Source of the DNA: an uncultured Bacilli bacterium
GTDB lineage: Bacteria > Bacillota_I > Bacilli_A > RF39 > UBA660
DNA: 32,659 nucleotides
Direction of reading: 5' to 3'
NCBI GenBank assembly: GCA_944363605.1
Contig: CALVUM010000079.1
Span: 1 to 32,659 of the forward strand
Shown: in pieces, positions 1-7,557 of the stretch
How the letters are laid out: the number at the start of each line of letters is the position of its first letter
Numbering within the stretch: position 1 is the first letter of the stretch
Made by a program: the position numbers and the translations under genes
The notes under the pieces: model-generated
Told to the model about the DNA's origin: nothing
What the model saw: only the letters and a program-made list of their open reading frames with translations
The model's database searches: none

Positions 1-7
1 TCCTTTA

Positions 8-110
8 TTGGTAACGATAGCCTAGTGGGTACACCTCTTCCCATCCCGAACAGAGAAGTTAAGCACTAGTACGCCGACGATAGTGATAAGCGAAAATAGG
101 TAGTTGCCAA
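8..110 (+). rRNA. rrf: 5S ribosomal RNA
   Basis: The 5' end TTGGTAAC (8-15) pairs with the 3' end GTTGCCAA (103-110) to give the closing helix I. Positions 40-64 carry the conserved loop B/C block containing CCGAACAGAGAAG and TTAAGC, and ACGCCGA (71-77) fits the start of the helix IV/V arm. The RNA is about 103 nt, shorter than the usual 115-120 nt and close to the size known for Mollicutes and some relatives, with the shortening in the helix IV region. A run of ten T follows directly, so this is the last gene of an rRNA operon whose 16S and 23S genes lie outside the window. Exact ends are inferred from base pairing. Confidence 0.93.
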
Positions 111-173
111 TTTTTTTTTTGCAAAAAATTCAATAATTCCTTTACAACAGTTTTTTATTGTGATAAAATGAAT

Positions 174-198
174 AAGCAACTGAAAAAGTGCTTTTTTT
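174..198 (+). terminator. Rho-independent terminator behind the rRNA operon
   Basis: AAGCA (174-178) and CT (180-181) pair with AG (187-188) and TGCTT (189-193) around a GAAAA loop, with one bulged A at 179. The T run 192-198 follows. It is a second stop after the T10 run at 111-120 that directly follows the 5S gene. Confidence 0.6.
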
Positions 199-229
199 AT
201 CCTCTTTTTTAGTTGATGAATACAAACGG

Positions 230-311
230 ATCAAGTTTCCTTCTATCACTACTTTTTACGTTACTTGATAGTTTGAATTCTGTTATAAAGGAACAAATAT
301 GTTCTTTTTTT
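230..311 (+). promoter_or_regulatory. Possible promoter and structured leader of the next gene
   Basis: A weak promoter can be drawn as TTACTT (261-266), a 17-base spacer and TATAAA (284-289). ATCAAGT (230-236) can pair with ACTTGAT (263-269) across a 26-base loop. GAACA (291-295) pairs with TGTTC (300-304) and is followed by seven T (305-311), just upstream of the ribosome binding site at 315-320. The last hairpin resembles a weak terminator or attenuator. None of the T-box or common riboswitch motifs is visible, so a regulatory role is only a possibility. Confidence 0.3.
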
Positions 312-324
312 ATTGGAGGAAATT

Positions 325-1017
325 ATGGAATTATGGAATAATTTAAATATCATTATATTTGCTTTACAAAGGTCGATACAGGATATATATAGTTTTCCTT
401 CTCAAGAATTGTTTAATTCTTTTTATATAGAAAAGGATACGAATAAAATCGATCAAGCATACTACTCTTTACCAAATAGATTAATGGCTTTAAAAAATCC
501 CAATCACCTTGAAAATTTTTTATTAGCTTCAGCTAATTTTTATCAAACGTTAGAAGAAAATACAAGTTACTGGTGTCTTTCTCATGCCTATACCGTATAT
601 ATTTTAAAACAATTAGAAAAAGGTGGTTTGATTTGCGATCTAAATATTAAAAGCAGCAGCGCTTTAGACCTCAATCAATTACGATTTGGTTATGGTGTCG
701 AAGAACGTGCCAAAGATACCAAAATGTACTATATTTCCTTTACAAAAGTAAGAAATATCTTATTAAAAGATTTAAAGTGGATAATGAATTTAAAGCAAAA
801 GTTAAGTTTATCCTCAGATCCACTTTCATATAAAATAAATAAGGATAAAATAGAGTTTATCACGCCTCGTAAAAAAATTTCACTTGAACAAATAAAAACC
901 GTGCTTATTCTAATAAAAGATTTACAAAACATGTTAGGTTCATTAGTAGAGGATATAACACATACAACTGTACACTATTATAAATTAATGAAAAAATGTC
1001 AAATTATGATGAAATAA
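325..1017 (+). CDS. Unrecognised 230-aa protein
   Basis: An intact reading frame with a good ribosome binding site, GGAGGA (315-320), five bases before ATG 325. An upstream TTG at 313 in the same frame overlaps that site and is less likely. The protein has no signal peptide or membrane segment and looks cytoplasmic and mostly helical. The N-terminal part (about 1-110) is rich in Leu, Asn and aromatic residues. The C-terminal third is Lys/Ile-rich with a helix around residues 180-205 that could form a coiled coil. I do not recognise a family or catalytic motif. It stands alone between the rRNA operon terminator and tsaE, 56 bases before the tsaE start, so it may be cotranscribed with tsaE. It is likely a real gene, because the site and codon use match its neighbours, but its function is unknown. 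Confidence 0.7.
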   Translation: MELWNNLNIIIFALQRSIQDIYSFPSQELFNSFYIEKDTNKIDQAYYSLPNRLMALKNPNHLENFLLASANFYQTLEENTSYWCLSHAYTVYILKQLEKGGLICDLNIKSSSALDLNQLRFGYGVEERAKDTKMYYISFTKVRNILLKDLKWIMNLKQKLSLSSDPLSYKINKDKIEFITPRKKISLEQIKTVLILIKDLQNMLGSLVEDITHTTVHYYKLMKKCQIMMK

Positions 1018-1027
1018 TAAGTATATA

Positions 1028-1056
1028 TTGCAAAGAGATTTAGAGTATATTAAAAT
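1028..1056 (+). promoter_or_regulatory. Possible promoter of tsaE
   Basis: TTGCAA (1028-1033), a 17-base spacer and TAAAAT (1051-1056). The -10 matches the consensus at 5 of 6 positions. The start point would fall at about 1063, leaving only about 11 leader bases with the ribosome binding site at the very 5' end, so the call is tentative. Confidence 0.35.
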
Positions 1057-1073
1057 AATTTTAGGTGATAAGA

Positions 1074-1526
1074 ATGGATTATAAATATACATCAAAAGAT
1101 GAAATGGATACCCTTGAATTAGCGCAAAATATCGAGAGTGAAAAATTTCCCAATATGGTCATCTGTTTAAATGGAGAACTTGGTACTGGAAAAACAGTTT
1201 TTGTTAAAGGTTTTGCCCAAGCTCTAGGTATTGAAGAAACAATTACTTCACCAACATTTAATATTGTAAAAGAATATGAGATGGGAGAATTACCATTATA
1301 CCATATGGATGTTTACCGTTTAGAAGAAAATAAAGAGAATATAGGAATTAGAGATTATTTTACAAAAGGTGGAGTAACTATCATTGAATGGGCAGATATG
1401 ATAGAAGAGGAATTACCTGAGGAAAGATTAGATATAGATTTTCGCTTTATTGACGAGAATACTCGCGTTTTAATATTTAAACCACACGGAAAAATATACG
1501 AAGATGTATGCGATTCAGTCCTATAA
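1074..1526 (+). CDS. tsaE: TsaE, ATPase of the t6A tRNA-modification complex
   Basis: A P-loop ATPase that works with TsaB and TsaD to put threonylcarbamoyl on A37 of ANN-decoding tRNAs. The Walker A loop GELGTGKT lies at residues 34-41. The family-typical TSPTF (59-62 region), HMDVYRL (77-83) and IIEWAD (103-108) motifs follow in the usual order, and the 150-aa length is normal. The start is ATG 1074, because AGGTG (1063-1067) sits about six bases upstream. A GTG at 1065 in the same frame falls inside that site and is rejected. The gene is followed 72 bases later by tsaB, which has its own strong promoter, so tsaE can be regulated apart from tsaB-rimI-tsaD. The identification rests on clear motifs and the neighbouring t6A genes. 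Confidence 0.95.
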   Translation: MDYKYTSKDEMDTLELAQNIESEKFPNMVICLNGELGTGKTVFVKGFAQALGIEETITSPTFNIVKEYEMGELPLYHMDVYRLEENKENIGIRDYFTKGGVTIIEWADMIEEELPEERLDIDFRFIDENTRVLIFKPHGKIYEDVCDSVL

Positions 1527-1542
1527 CAATGGGGCTTTTTAT

Positions 1543-1572
1543 TTGACAAACAATTAGAAAAAAAAGTATACT
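1543..1572 (+). promoter_or_regulatory. Strong sigma-A-type promoter of tsaB-rimI-tsaD
   Basis: A perfect TTGACA (1543-1548), an 18-base spacer rich in A, and TATACT (1567-1572, 5 of 6). The start point would be near 1579, giving a leader of about 20 bases that contains the ribosome binding site at 1588-1593. Confidence 0.75.
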
Positions 1573-1598
1573 ACATACACATATAGATTGGAGCATTT

Positions 1599-2168
1599 AT
1601 GAACACGTTATTTATAGATACACACGGCGAAAAAATTCTTTTGGCAATTTATCAAGAAGAAAAGCTTTGCTTTAAAAAAGAAGGTTCCGAAAGTCAAAAT
1701 CACAGCACTATCTGCATGCCATTATTGACAGATTTATTAGCCGAGGCAAACTTATCGATTCAAGACATAGACGATATAATTGTAGTTAATGGACCAGGTT
1801 CATTTACAGGGGTGCGTATAGGCGTCACTATAGGAAAGACCTTAGCCTATACTTTAAAAATACCTATCCGAACAATAACTAGTCTTGAACTTTACATAGA
1901 CAATGCTAAAGAAAATGAATATCTTGTTTTAAAAGAAAAAAATGGCGTTTACGTAGGCCAAAAAACTCAAAATCAAATTGTGGATTATCAATATATAAAA
2001 ACAAGTGATTTAGAAGACTGGGTTATCAACAAAAATATTTGCTATTGCGAAAAAATAAATGAGGAAAATTTGTGTATTTTTGCTCATCAGAAATCTCCAA
2101 CAAATCCCCACATAGTAAATCCCCTTTATGTAAAAAAAATTGAGGTAGAAAATGATAAGAAAAGCTAA
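1599..2168 (+). CDS. tsaB: TsaB, non-catalytic partner of TsaD
   Basis: An ASKHA-fold paralogue of TsaD that forms a heterodimer with it in bacterial t6A synthesis. The diagnostic motif NGPGSFTGVRIG lies at residues 64-75, preceded by an N-terminal beta-strand block starting FIDTHG and followed by the family-typical T(I)TSLE segment. The C-terminus keeps the NPLYVKK ending seen in the family. At 189 residues it is on the short side for TsaB (commonly 210-240), mainly through a reduced C-terminal half. ATG 1599 has TTGGAG (1588-1593) upstream. The last 17 bases overlap rimI, which indicates translational coupling. Confidence is high from motif and operon context. Confidence 0.93.
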   Translation: MNTLFIDTHGEKILLAIYQEEKLCFKKEGSESQNHSTICMPLLTDLLAEANLSIQDIDDIIVVNGPGSFTGVRIGVTIGKTLAYTLKIPIRTITSLELYIDNAKENEYLVLKEKNGVYVGQKTQNQIVDYQYIKTSDLEDWVINKNICYCEKINEENLCIFAHQKSPTNPHIVNPLYVKKIEVENDKKS

Positions 2169-2580
2169 AAAAGAAGATTTTGAACAAATATATAAATTAG
2201 GGGAAAATCTTCACGAAAACTATCGCCAAAAGTATAATTTGGATGAGTTAATTAAAGAAGAATATTTTCACGTAGTAGTCTATGAACAAGATGAACAAAT
2301 TGTAGGATTCTTAATATATACAACTGTTGATAACTCGACCGATATTGTGGACATATACGTAGAGAAAAAATATCGATGCCAAAAAATAGCTTCAAATTTA
2401 CTTGATCAAATGATAAGTGTGAGTAAGCCAAATACCATTTTCTTATTAGAAGTAGCTGTTGATAACATAAATGCGATAAAACTCTACGAAAAATTTGGTT
2501 TTAAAGTTATCCACACCAGAAAAAAATACTATGGCCAAAAAGATGCTTATGTAATGGAAAGGAAAATGAAGGATGAATAA
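2152..2580 (+). CDS. rimI: RimI-like GNAT N-acetyltransferase
   Basis: A 142-aa GNAT acetyltransferase of the RimI type, which is known to acetylate the N-terminal amino group of ribosomal protein S18 and is very often encoded between tsaB and tsaD. The acetyl-CoA-binding motif A is seen as YVEKKYR-x-QKIASNLL (about residues 68-84), with the usual Gly residues replaced by Cys and Ala. The VDNINAIKLYEKFGF block (about 102-116) and the following YYG segment are typical of RimI. It overlaps tsaB by 17 bases at the start and tsaD by 8 bases at the end. The substrate is inferred from position and family; GNAT proteins are diverse and the substrate is not proven by sequence. Confidence 0.85.
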   Translation: MIRKAKKEDFEQIYKLGENLHENYRQKYNLDELIKEEYFHVVVYEQDEQIVGFLIYTTVDNSTDIVDIYVEKKYRCQKIASNLLDQMISVSKPNTIFLLEVAVDNINAIKLYEKFGFKVIHTRKKYYGQKDAYVMERKMKDE

Positions 2581-3604
2581 AGATATCCACATTCTTGCTA
2601 TAGAAACTTCATGTGACGAGACTTCTATGGCAATAGTGAAAAATGGTCGAGAAGTCGAAGCTCTCACTATCGCAACCCAAATGGAAACGCATGCAAGTTT
2701 TGGCGGAGTTGTCCCAGAAATTGCTAGTCGAATGCATACCGAAAGTATAACTTTGGTTTTAGAAGAAACATTAAAGAAATTTTCTGGAAAAATAGAAGAC
2801 ATTGATGCTATCGCAGTGACTTATGCACCTGGATTACTTGGAAGCCTTTTAGTTGGGGTAGAATGCGCAAAAACACTTTCTTTGGTATATAACAAACCTT
2901 TAATAGCTGTAAATCATACTATGGGACATATATATGCAAATAATATTGAATACGAAATTACATATCCAACCCTTGCACTCATAGTTAGCGGAGGTCATAC
3001 GGATATGCTTATTTTAAAAAATGAAACAGAAATGGAAGTTTTAGGAAGTACAATGGATGACGCAGTAGGAGAAGTATATGACAAAGTAGCAAGAGTTTTA
3101 AATTTACCTTATCCAGGTGGTCCTAAAATTGAGAAAATGGCTTTAGAAGGAAAAGACACCTATGAACTTCCAAAACCAATGAATGATGACTCGTACAACT
3201 TTAGTTATAGTGGATTAAAAAGTTATATAATTAATCTTGTTCATAACGAAAGACAAAGAAATCATGGGATTCGTGTCGCGGACCTAGCTTGTTCCTTTCA
3301 AAAAACAGCGGTTGAAGAACTAACAAGAAAAGTAGGACTAGCTTTAAAAAATACTCAAATCAAAAACATGATTTTAGCAGGCGGTGTTTCCGCAAACAAA
3401 TATTTAAGAGAAGAAATGGCCAAAACATGTGCCGAAGCGGGCGCAACATTTCATGTTCCAAATATTCTATATTGTACAGACAATGCTGCAATGATCGGGT
3501 GTGCAGCTTATCCACTTTTCAAAGCTCAAAAATTTGCTGATTTTACTTTAAATGCCAAGAGCAGTGAGAACATAAAAAAATATATTGAAGACAGCCAAAA
3601 ATAG
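2573..3604 (+). CDS. tsaD: TsaD, tRNA A37 threonylcarbamoyl transferase
   Basis: The catalytic subunit that transfers threonylcarbamoyl from TC-AMP to A37 of tRNA. All hallmarks are present: AIETSCDETS at residues 9-18, the metal-binding HxxxH (His115 and His119 in NHTMGH), SGGHTD (139-144), the nucleotide-binding FSYSGLKSY block near 210, AGGVSANKYLR near 270, and the metal-ligand Asp in CTDNAAMIG near 300. The 343-aa length is typical. The start ATG overlaps the rimI stop region by 8 bases. It ends the tsaB-rimI-tsaD unit, with a terminator hairpin overlapping its stop codon. The gene is essential or near-essential in most bacteria. Confidence 0.98.
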   Translation: MNKDIHILAIETSCDETSMAIVKNGREVEALTIATQMETHASFGGVVPEIASRMHTESITLVLEETLKKFSGKIEDIDAIAVTYAPGLLGSLLVGVECAKTLSLVYNKPLIAVNHTMGHIYANNIEYEITYPTLALIVSGGHTDMLILKNETEMEVLGSTMDDAVGEVYDKVARVLNLPYPGGPKIEKMALEGKDTYELPKPMNDDSYNFSYSGLKSYIINLVHNERQRNHGIRVADLACSFQKTAVEELTRKVGLALKNTQIKNMILAGGVSANKYLREEMAKTCAEAGATFHVPNILYCTDNAAMIGCAAYPLFKAQKFADFTLNAKSSENIKKYIEDSQK

Positions 3605-3615
3605 CTGTTTTTTTT
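3588..3615 (+). terminator. Terminator of the tsaB-rimI-tsaD unit
   Basis: ACAGC (3591-3595) pairs with GCTGT (3604-3608), extended by weaker A-T and G-T pairs, with an 8-base loop and eight T (3608-3615). It overlaps the tsaD stop codon. Confidence 0.8.
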
Positions 3616-3620
3616 CATAT

Positions 3621-3644
3621 AAAAAACTTTGCAATTTGCAAAGT
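3621..3644 (-). terminator. Terminator of the LCP gene
   Basis: On the minus strand CTTTGCA (3637-3643) pairs with TGCAAAG (3627-3633) around a 3-base loop, followed by six T (complement of 3621-3626). It lies immediately after the LCP stop codon and faces the tsaD terminator. Confidence 0.8.
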
Positions 3645-5594
3645 CTAATCATCTAAAGCAGGCTCACCAGGTGTACTTGATGTATCCTCATCATCAGGCG
3701 TAGTTGGTTTATTGTCATTTTCCTCGTTTTCGTTAGAGGAATCAGAATCATCGGGATCAGTACTAGGTTCTTCTGGAGTACCGGGAATAGTTGGTTCCTT
3801 CTCATCATCTGGTTCTTTAGAAGGATCTTCAATTGGTTCTTCAGGATCATCATCTGTAGGCTCATTTTCATCTATAGAAGGCTCGCTAGGCTGAGGATCT
3901 TCCTCTGGTTCTGGATCTGGAGTAGGAGGATTTGTTACAGAACTATCTGGAACTTTTCCGCCAGAATAAATTCCTTTACCAATAATCTCGCTATCTTGTT
4001 CATAATCTACAGAATAATCATAACTTAAAGTTTTAATTGTTTTTGGAGTAGATAATCCTAAATTTTCTTCCATTTCTTTCGTAATAGCATTTAAACTACC
4101 TTCATAATACCCTAGACAAGATAAACCATAAACATTAGAAAAGCTAAAATATGTAAGTTGCATTTTTTTAATTTCAATAAAATTATCTCCACTTAAAGCT
4201 CGTAGTAACATTCCTTTCAAAGATTGATAAAAAGACAGTATTTGAGAAGTACTCATATTTGTTGCAATATTTTTACTAATTGTATCCAAAAGATTTTCAA
4301 AATCACTAAAACTTGAAGTTTGAACAAGTTTCTTAGCAATGGCTTCAATAATTTGTTGTTGATGACGATTTCGCGCAATATCACTTTCTAAAAAACCATG
4401 ACGATTTCGCGCATAAGCTAATGCTTGTTCACCGTTTAAATGTTGCCATCCAGTATCCATACAAACCATATTGGTGTATGTTCGATCAGCTCCACTTTCA
4501 CATAGTCTTCCTTCACCATAAGTATTAATATAAGGTTTATAATCAGGCGCTTCGACATCAACATCAATTCCACCTAAAGTATTGACTAAATCAATAACCC
4601 CTTGAAAATTTACTTTTACAAAATAATCAATTTCAATATCTGTTAAATTCTCAATTGTATTTACCGTACTAGCAGTTCCATAAGCAGCCGAAGAATTGAT
4701 TTTACTTAATCCTAAATTTCTTCCAGAACTACTAATAATAGGGACATATAAATCCCTTGGAATACTAAACATTGTTGCTGTCAAAGTTTTGGGATTAAAA
4801 GTAATCAAAATCAATGTGTCGCCATTAAAAGCAGCATTGGCATCTAATCCATCAGTAGCTTCCGAATCAACGCCCATTACTAAAACTGTAAATGGTTCAG
4901 TTAAACTTTTTGTACTAACTAATAATTCACTTTCTTCCGTTTTCATTTCTTTAGAATACTCTTGAACAATTTTTGTTTCTGAAGCAATATTTTGATATTT
5001 TTCCTCACCACTATATAAAGTTACATAGTCTTTATTAATAAAAATCGCATCAACTTCGCCAGCGTATAAAGCATCGAGCATTTCCAAAGTATTATCATAA
5101 TATTCAATAGAATTAGAAATATTTTTTTTATTAATCATTTCCATTGGTAAAATATAGCCAGTTCGATCCTCTTCATCTGTAATCATTCCAATAGTGCTAT
5201 CTTTATCAAAAGCCGTAGAAGTAAGTGTGACTATTGCCGTGGTATATGTACTAGTTTCCTTTGCTGTAAAATTTTCAATCTTATTATATAACCGATCAAT
5301 ATAATAAGATGCAAAACTAAAAACTAAAGCAAATAAAAATGTAAAAACAGTTAATAAAATAAAACCAACTTTTTTATGTTGAAACATTTTTGTGAGTCCG
5401 AATATTGTATAAATAAGACCAAATATCGCGGCAACAACCAAAACAATAATTCGGATTACCGTTTCAATTCCAACAAGGGAAAGAACACTTTTACAAAAAA
5501 AGCCATAACTAACCCAATAAAGAATTAATGTAAGAAAATAAAAAATTTTCATTACCATATTTGCTCTTTTTAATTTTGAAAAAAATACTTTCAT
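3645..5594 (-). CDS. LytR-CpsA-Psr (LCP) family wall-polymer ligase
   Basis: LCP enzymes move undecaprenyl-linked glycopolymers onto peptidoglycan outside the membrane. The LCP domain spans about residues 234-425, with the conserved SIPRDL (Arg280, Asp281) and the NGEQALAYARNRH / SDIARNRHQQQ blocks (387-413) that hold the phosphate-binding Arg residues. Unlike the usual single anchor, the N-terminus has three predicted membrane segments (about 16-38, 46-67 and 77-98). Residues 115-215 form an extra domain resembling a piece of a type-3 solute-binding protein. The last 95 residues or so are a Pro/Asp/Glu/Ser/Thr-rich acidic tail without a sorting signal. Start ATG 5594 has AAAGGGTG just upstream; two earlier ATG codons in frame lack such a site. 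Its probable substrate is the polymer made by the locus to the right. Confidence 0.93.
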   Translation of the reverse strand: MKVFFSKLKRANMVMKIFYFLTLILYWVSYGFFCKSVLSLVGIETVIRIIVLVVAAIFGLIYTIFGLTKMFQHKKVGFILLTVFTFLFALVFSFASYYIDRLYNKIENFTAKETSTYTTAIVTLTSTAFDKDSTIGMITDEEDRTGYILPMEMINKKNISNSIEYYDNTLEMLDALYAGEVDAIFINKDYVTLYSGEEKYQNIASETKIVQEYSKEMKTEESELLVSTKSLTEPFTVLVMGVDSEATDGLDANAAFNGDTLILITFNPKTLTATMFSIPRDLYVPIISSSGRNLGLSKINSSAAYGTASTVNTIENLTDIEIDYFVKVNFQGVIDLVNTLGGIDVDVEAPDYKPYINTYGEGRLCESGADRTYTNMVCMDTGWQHLNGEQALAYARNRHGFLESDIARNRHQQQIIEAIAKKLVQTSSFSDFENLLDTISKNIATNMSTSQILSFYQSLKGMLLRALSGDNFIEIKKMQLTYFSFSNVYGLSCLGYYEGSLNAITKEMEENLGLSTPKTIKTLSYDYSVDYEQDSEIIGKGIYSGGKVPDSSVTNPPTPDPEPEEDPQPSEPSIDENEPTDDDPEEPIEDPSKEPDDEKEPTIPGTPEEPSTDPDDSDSSNENEENDNKPTTPDDEDTSSTPGEPALDD

Positions 5595-5633
5595 AAAACA
5601 CCCTTTCATATTCATTTAAAATATCTAACTAAA

Positions 5634-5662
5634 ATTATATAATAAAAGAAAAAAATACTCAA
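5634..5662 (-). promoter_or_regulatory. Promoter of the LCP gene
   Basis: On the minus strand: TTGAGT (complement of 5657-5662), a 17-base spacer and a perfect TATAAT (complement of 5634-5639), about 40 bases before the LCP start codon. Confidence 0.7.
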
Positions 5663-5701
5663 TATTTGATAGTTTATTTACAGCAAAAAAAAGAGGAGTA
5701 T

Positions 5702-5730
5702 TTTAAGAACTATAAGAAATATGGTATAAT
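5702..5730 (+). promoter_or_regulatory. Extended -10 promoter of the dockerin-hydrolase gene pair
   Basis: TGGTATAAT (5722-5730) is an extended -10 with a perfect hexamer. The -35 (TTTAAG, 5702-5707, 17-base spacer) is poor, as expected for this promoter type. The ribosome binding site GAGGAGGA (5743-5750) follows. Confidence 0.7.
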
Positions 5731-5757
5731 ATTGTCGAATACGAGGAGGATAGATGA

Positions 5758-7545
5758 ATGAAGTTTATAAAAAAAACATTTTCGCTTACAATGTCCATTG
5801 GAATTCTTTTTTTATCAATCACATCTTTTCTTCCAATTGCTAGTGCTGCAACCCAAGGAACTATTACTGGAAACGAAGTAAGATTTAGAAGCTCACCAAC
5901 TACAAACAGTTCTATCCTTGGTTATGTAAATAAAGGAGTTATAGTAAGTGTAACAAATACGAGTAAAATTGCTGGTGATGGATGTAGTGAAGGATGGTAC
6001 AGTGTCGATTATAATGGCAAAAGCGGATACATTTGCTCTAGTTATGTAGCTTTAGCTGGGGAAATCGTCAGTGCCTCTTACGGTAGACCATGGACAAGTC
6101 CTAAAAAAGCCATCATGGGAGGTGCCGATTTTTTAGCAAGTGATTATATTTCTCAAGGTCAAAATACCAGCTATCTTCAAAAATTTCAAGTGAATCCTAA
6201 TGCAACAAGTGCCTTATTTAATCATCAATATCAAACTGATATTCAAGCACCTAAATCAAAGGCAAGAATATCTTATAGTAGCTATAAAAGTAATGATTTA
6301 TTATCATTACCACTTCATTTCTATATTCCAATTTTTGAAAATATGCCAGAAGCCACTGCTCATCCACGAGATGGAGTAAAAAGTGGTGGAACAAGCATAG
6401 TTACAGATCAAGAATTTGAAGCACAACTTGATGCTCAGGGGTTTGATGAAAGCTATAAGAAATGGTTAAGAGAATTACATAACAAATATCCGAATTGGAC
6501 TTTTGAAGCTCTAAAGACAGGATTAGATTTTTATACTTCAGTGAATGAAGAACATAACGTGAGTTATATTCAAAAATCGAATTGTCAAGTATGTATTGAC
6601 CCGTCAAATCAATTAAAAGAGGGAAATGATTGGTATCTTGCAAGTACAGAATCGGTTGCATACTTTATGGATTCTAGAAATTTTCTGACAGAAGAATCTA
6701 TTTTAATGTTTGAAGATTTATCCAACAATCCCATTTATACAGAAGAAATTGTAAAAAGTGTTTTATCTAATACTTTCATGAATGGAAAAGATCCGATTGA
6801 TAATTTAGAATACTCAAGTATTTTTATGGAAGCCGGAAGAACTTATAATGTAAGTCCTGTTTATCTAGCTTCTTTGTCAAAACTGGAAGTTGGAACAACA
6901 GGAAGTGCAGCAGTAACTGGAGCACAATTTACATACAACGGACAAACATATATTGGATTTTATAACTTCTTTAACATTGGAGCTTATACAGGGGTTTATG
7001 ATGGATTACATTATGCAGCAGCTGGAGCCTCAATAAATAGTGATGGAATTTTTGTTGGAAATACTAGTGGAGATTCCTCTATACCAGTCGTCACTCCTGA
7101 AGAACCAAGTACCCCAAATGTAACACCAGTAGCTACTCATTTATCTAATATGGGGCTAAATAGAAAGGGAAGTTATATTACCAATTTAACTGTAAATGCT
7201 ACCGTTTCTTCCTTAAAAAATAAGACAAATTCATCTGAAGTGACTTTTAAAAATGCAAATGGAAATTTATTAGGAAATACAGAAAAAGTAACTACTGGTA
7301 CAACAATAACTTTTAGTACAGGAGAAACCTATACAGTCGTTATCTACGGCGATCTTACAGGAGATGGAAACATTAATTCAGCTGATTTACTTAGAATGAG
7401 ACAGTATCTACTAGGTCAAGTGAATTTATCAGGTGCCTATTTAGAGGCTGCAAAATTAGCCAATACAACAGGTAATATTAACTCAGCCGATTTATTAAGA
7501 CTTAGACAGTATTTACTTGGTCAAAAAGGAATTAACCAAGCATAG
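5758..7545 (+). CDS. Secreted SH3b / glucosaminidase-like / dockerin protein, hydrolase halves permuted
   Basis: A signal peptide (1-30, cleavage after Ala-Ser-Ala) is followed by an SH3b domain (about 36-100). Residues 105-198 match what is normally the C-terminal half of LytD-like glucosaminidases: GRPWTSPKKAI, YISQGQNTSYLQKF, an NHQY motif and IPIFENMP. Residues 228-425 match the N-terminal and catalytic half: LHNKYPNWTF, AGRTYNVSPVYLAS, probable catalytic Glu377 in KLEVG, and YNFFNIGA. A linker rich in Pro and Thr (about 436-462), a beta module (463-530) and a type I dockerin (531-592) end the protein. The first dockerin loop, GDLTGDGNINSADLL, is complete; the second repeat has lost its leading Gly-Asp. 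Expected role: cleavage of peptidoglycan glycan strands at the surface while docked on a cohesin. The gene is 12 bases from its downstream partner. Confidence 0.88.
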   Translation: MKFIKKTFSLTMSIGILFLSITSFLPIASAATQGTITGNEVRFRSSPTTNSSILGYVNKGVIVSVTNTSKIAGDGCSEGWYSVDYNGKSGYICSSYVALAGEIVSASYGRPWTSPKKAIMGGADFLASDYISQGQNTSYLQKFQVNPNATSALFNHQYQTDIQAPKSKARISYSSYKSNDLLSLPLHFYIPIFENMPEATAHPRDGVKSGGTSIVTDQEFEAQLDAQGFDESYKKWLRELHNKYPNWTFEALKTGLDFYTSVNEEHNVSYIQKSNCQVCIDPSNQLKEGNDWYLASTESVAYFMDSRNFLTEESILMFEDLSNNPIYTEEIVKSVLSNTFMNGKDPIDNLEYSSIFMEAGRTYNVSPVYLASLSKLEVGTTGSAAVTGAQFTYNGQTYIGFYNFFNIGAYTGVYDGLHYAAAGASINSDGIFVGNTSGDSSIPVVTPEEPSTPNVTPVATHLSNMGLNRKGSYITNLTVNATVSSLKNKTNSSEVTFKNANGNLLGNTEKVTTGTTITFSTGETYTVVIYGDLTGDGNINSADLLRMRQYLLGQVNLSGAYLEAAKLANTTGNINSADLLRLRQYLLGQKGINQA

Positions 7546-7557
7546 AAAAGAGGTAAA

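Noticed and set aside
121-320. T-box or other known riboswitch between 5S and the first gene
   Set aside because: No T-box sequence or other familiar riboswitch core is present, only simple hairpins.
3712-3894. Plus-strand ORF rich in Ser and Gly opposite the LCP tail
   Set aside because: It is the mirror of the acidic Pro/Asp/Glu/Ser repeat region of the LCP gene and has no ribosome binding site.
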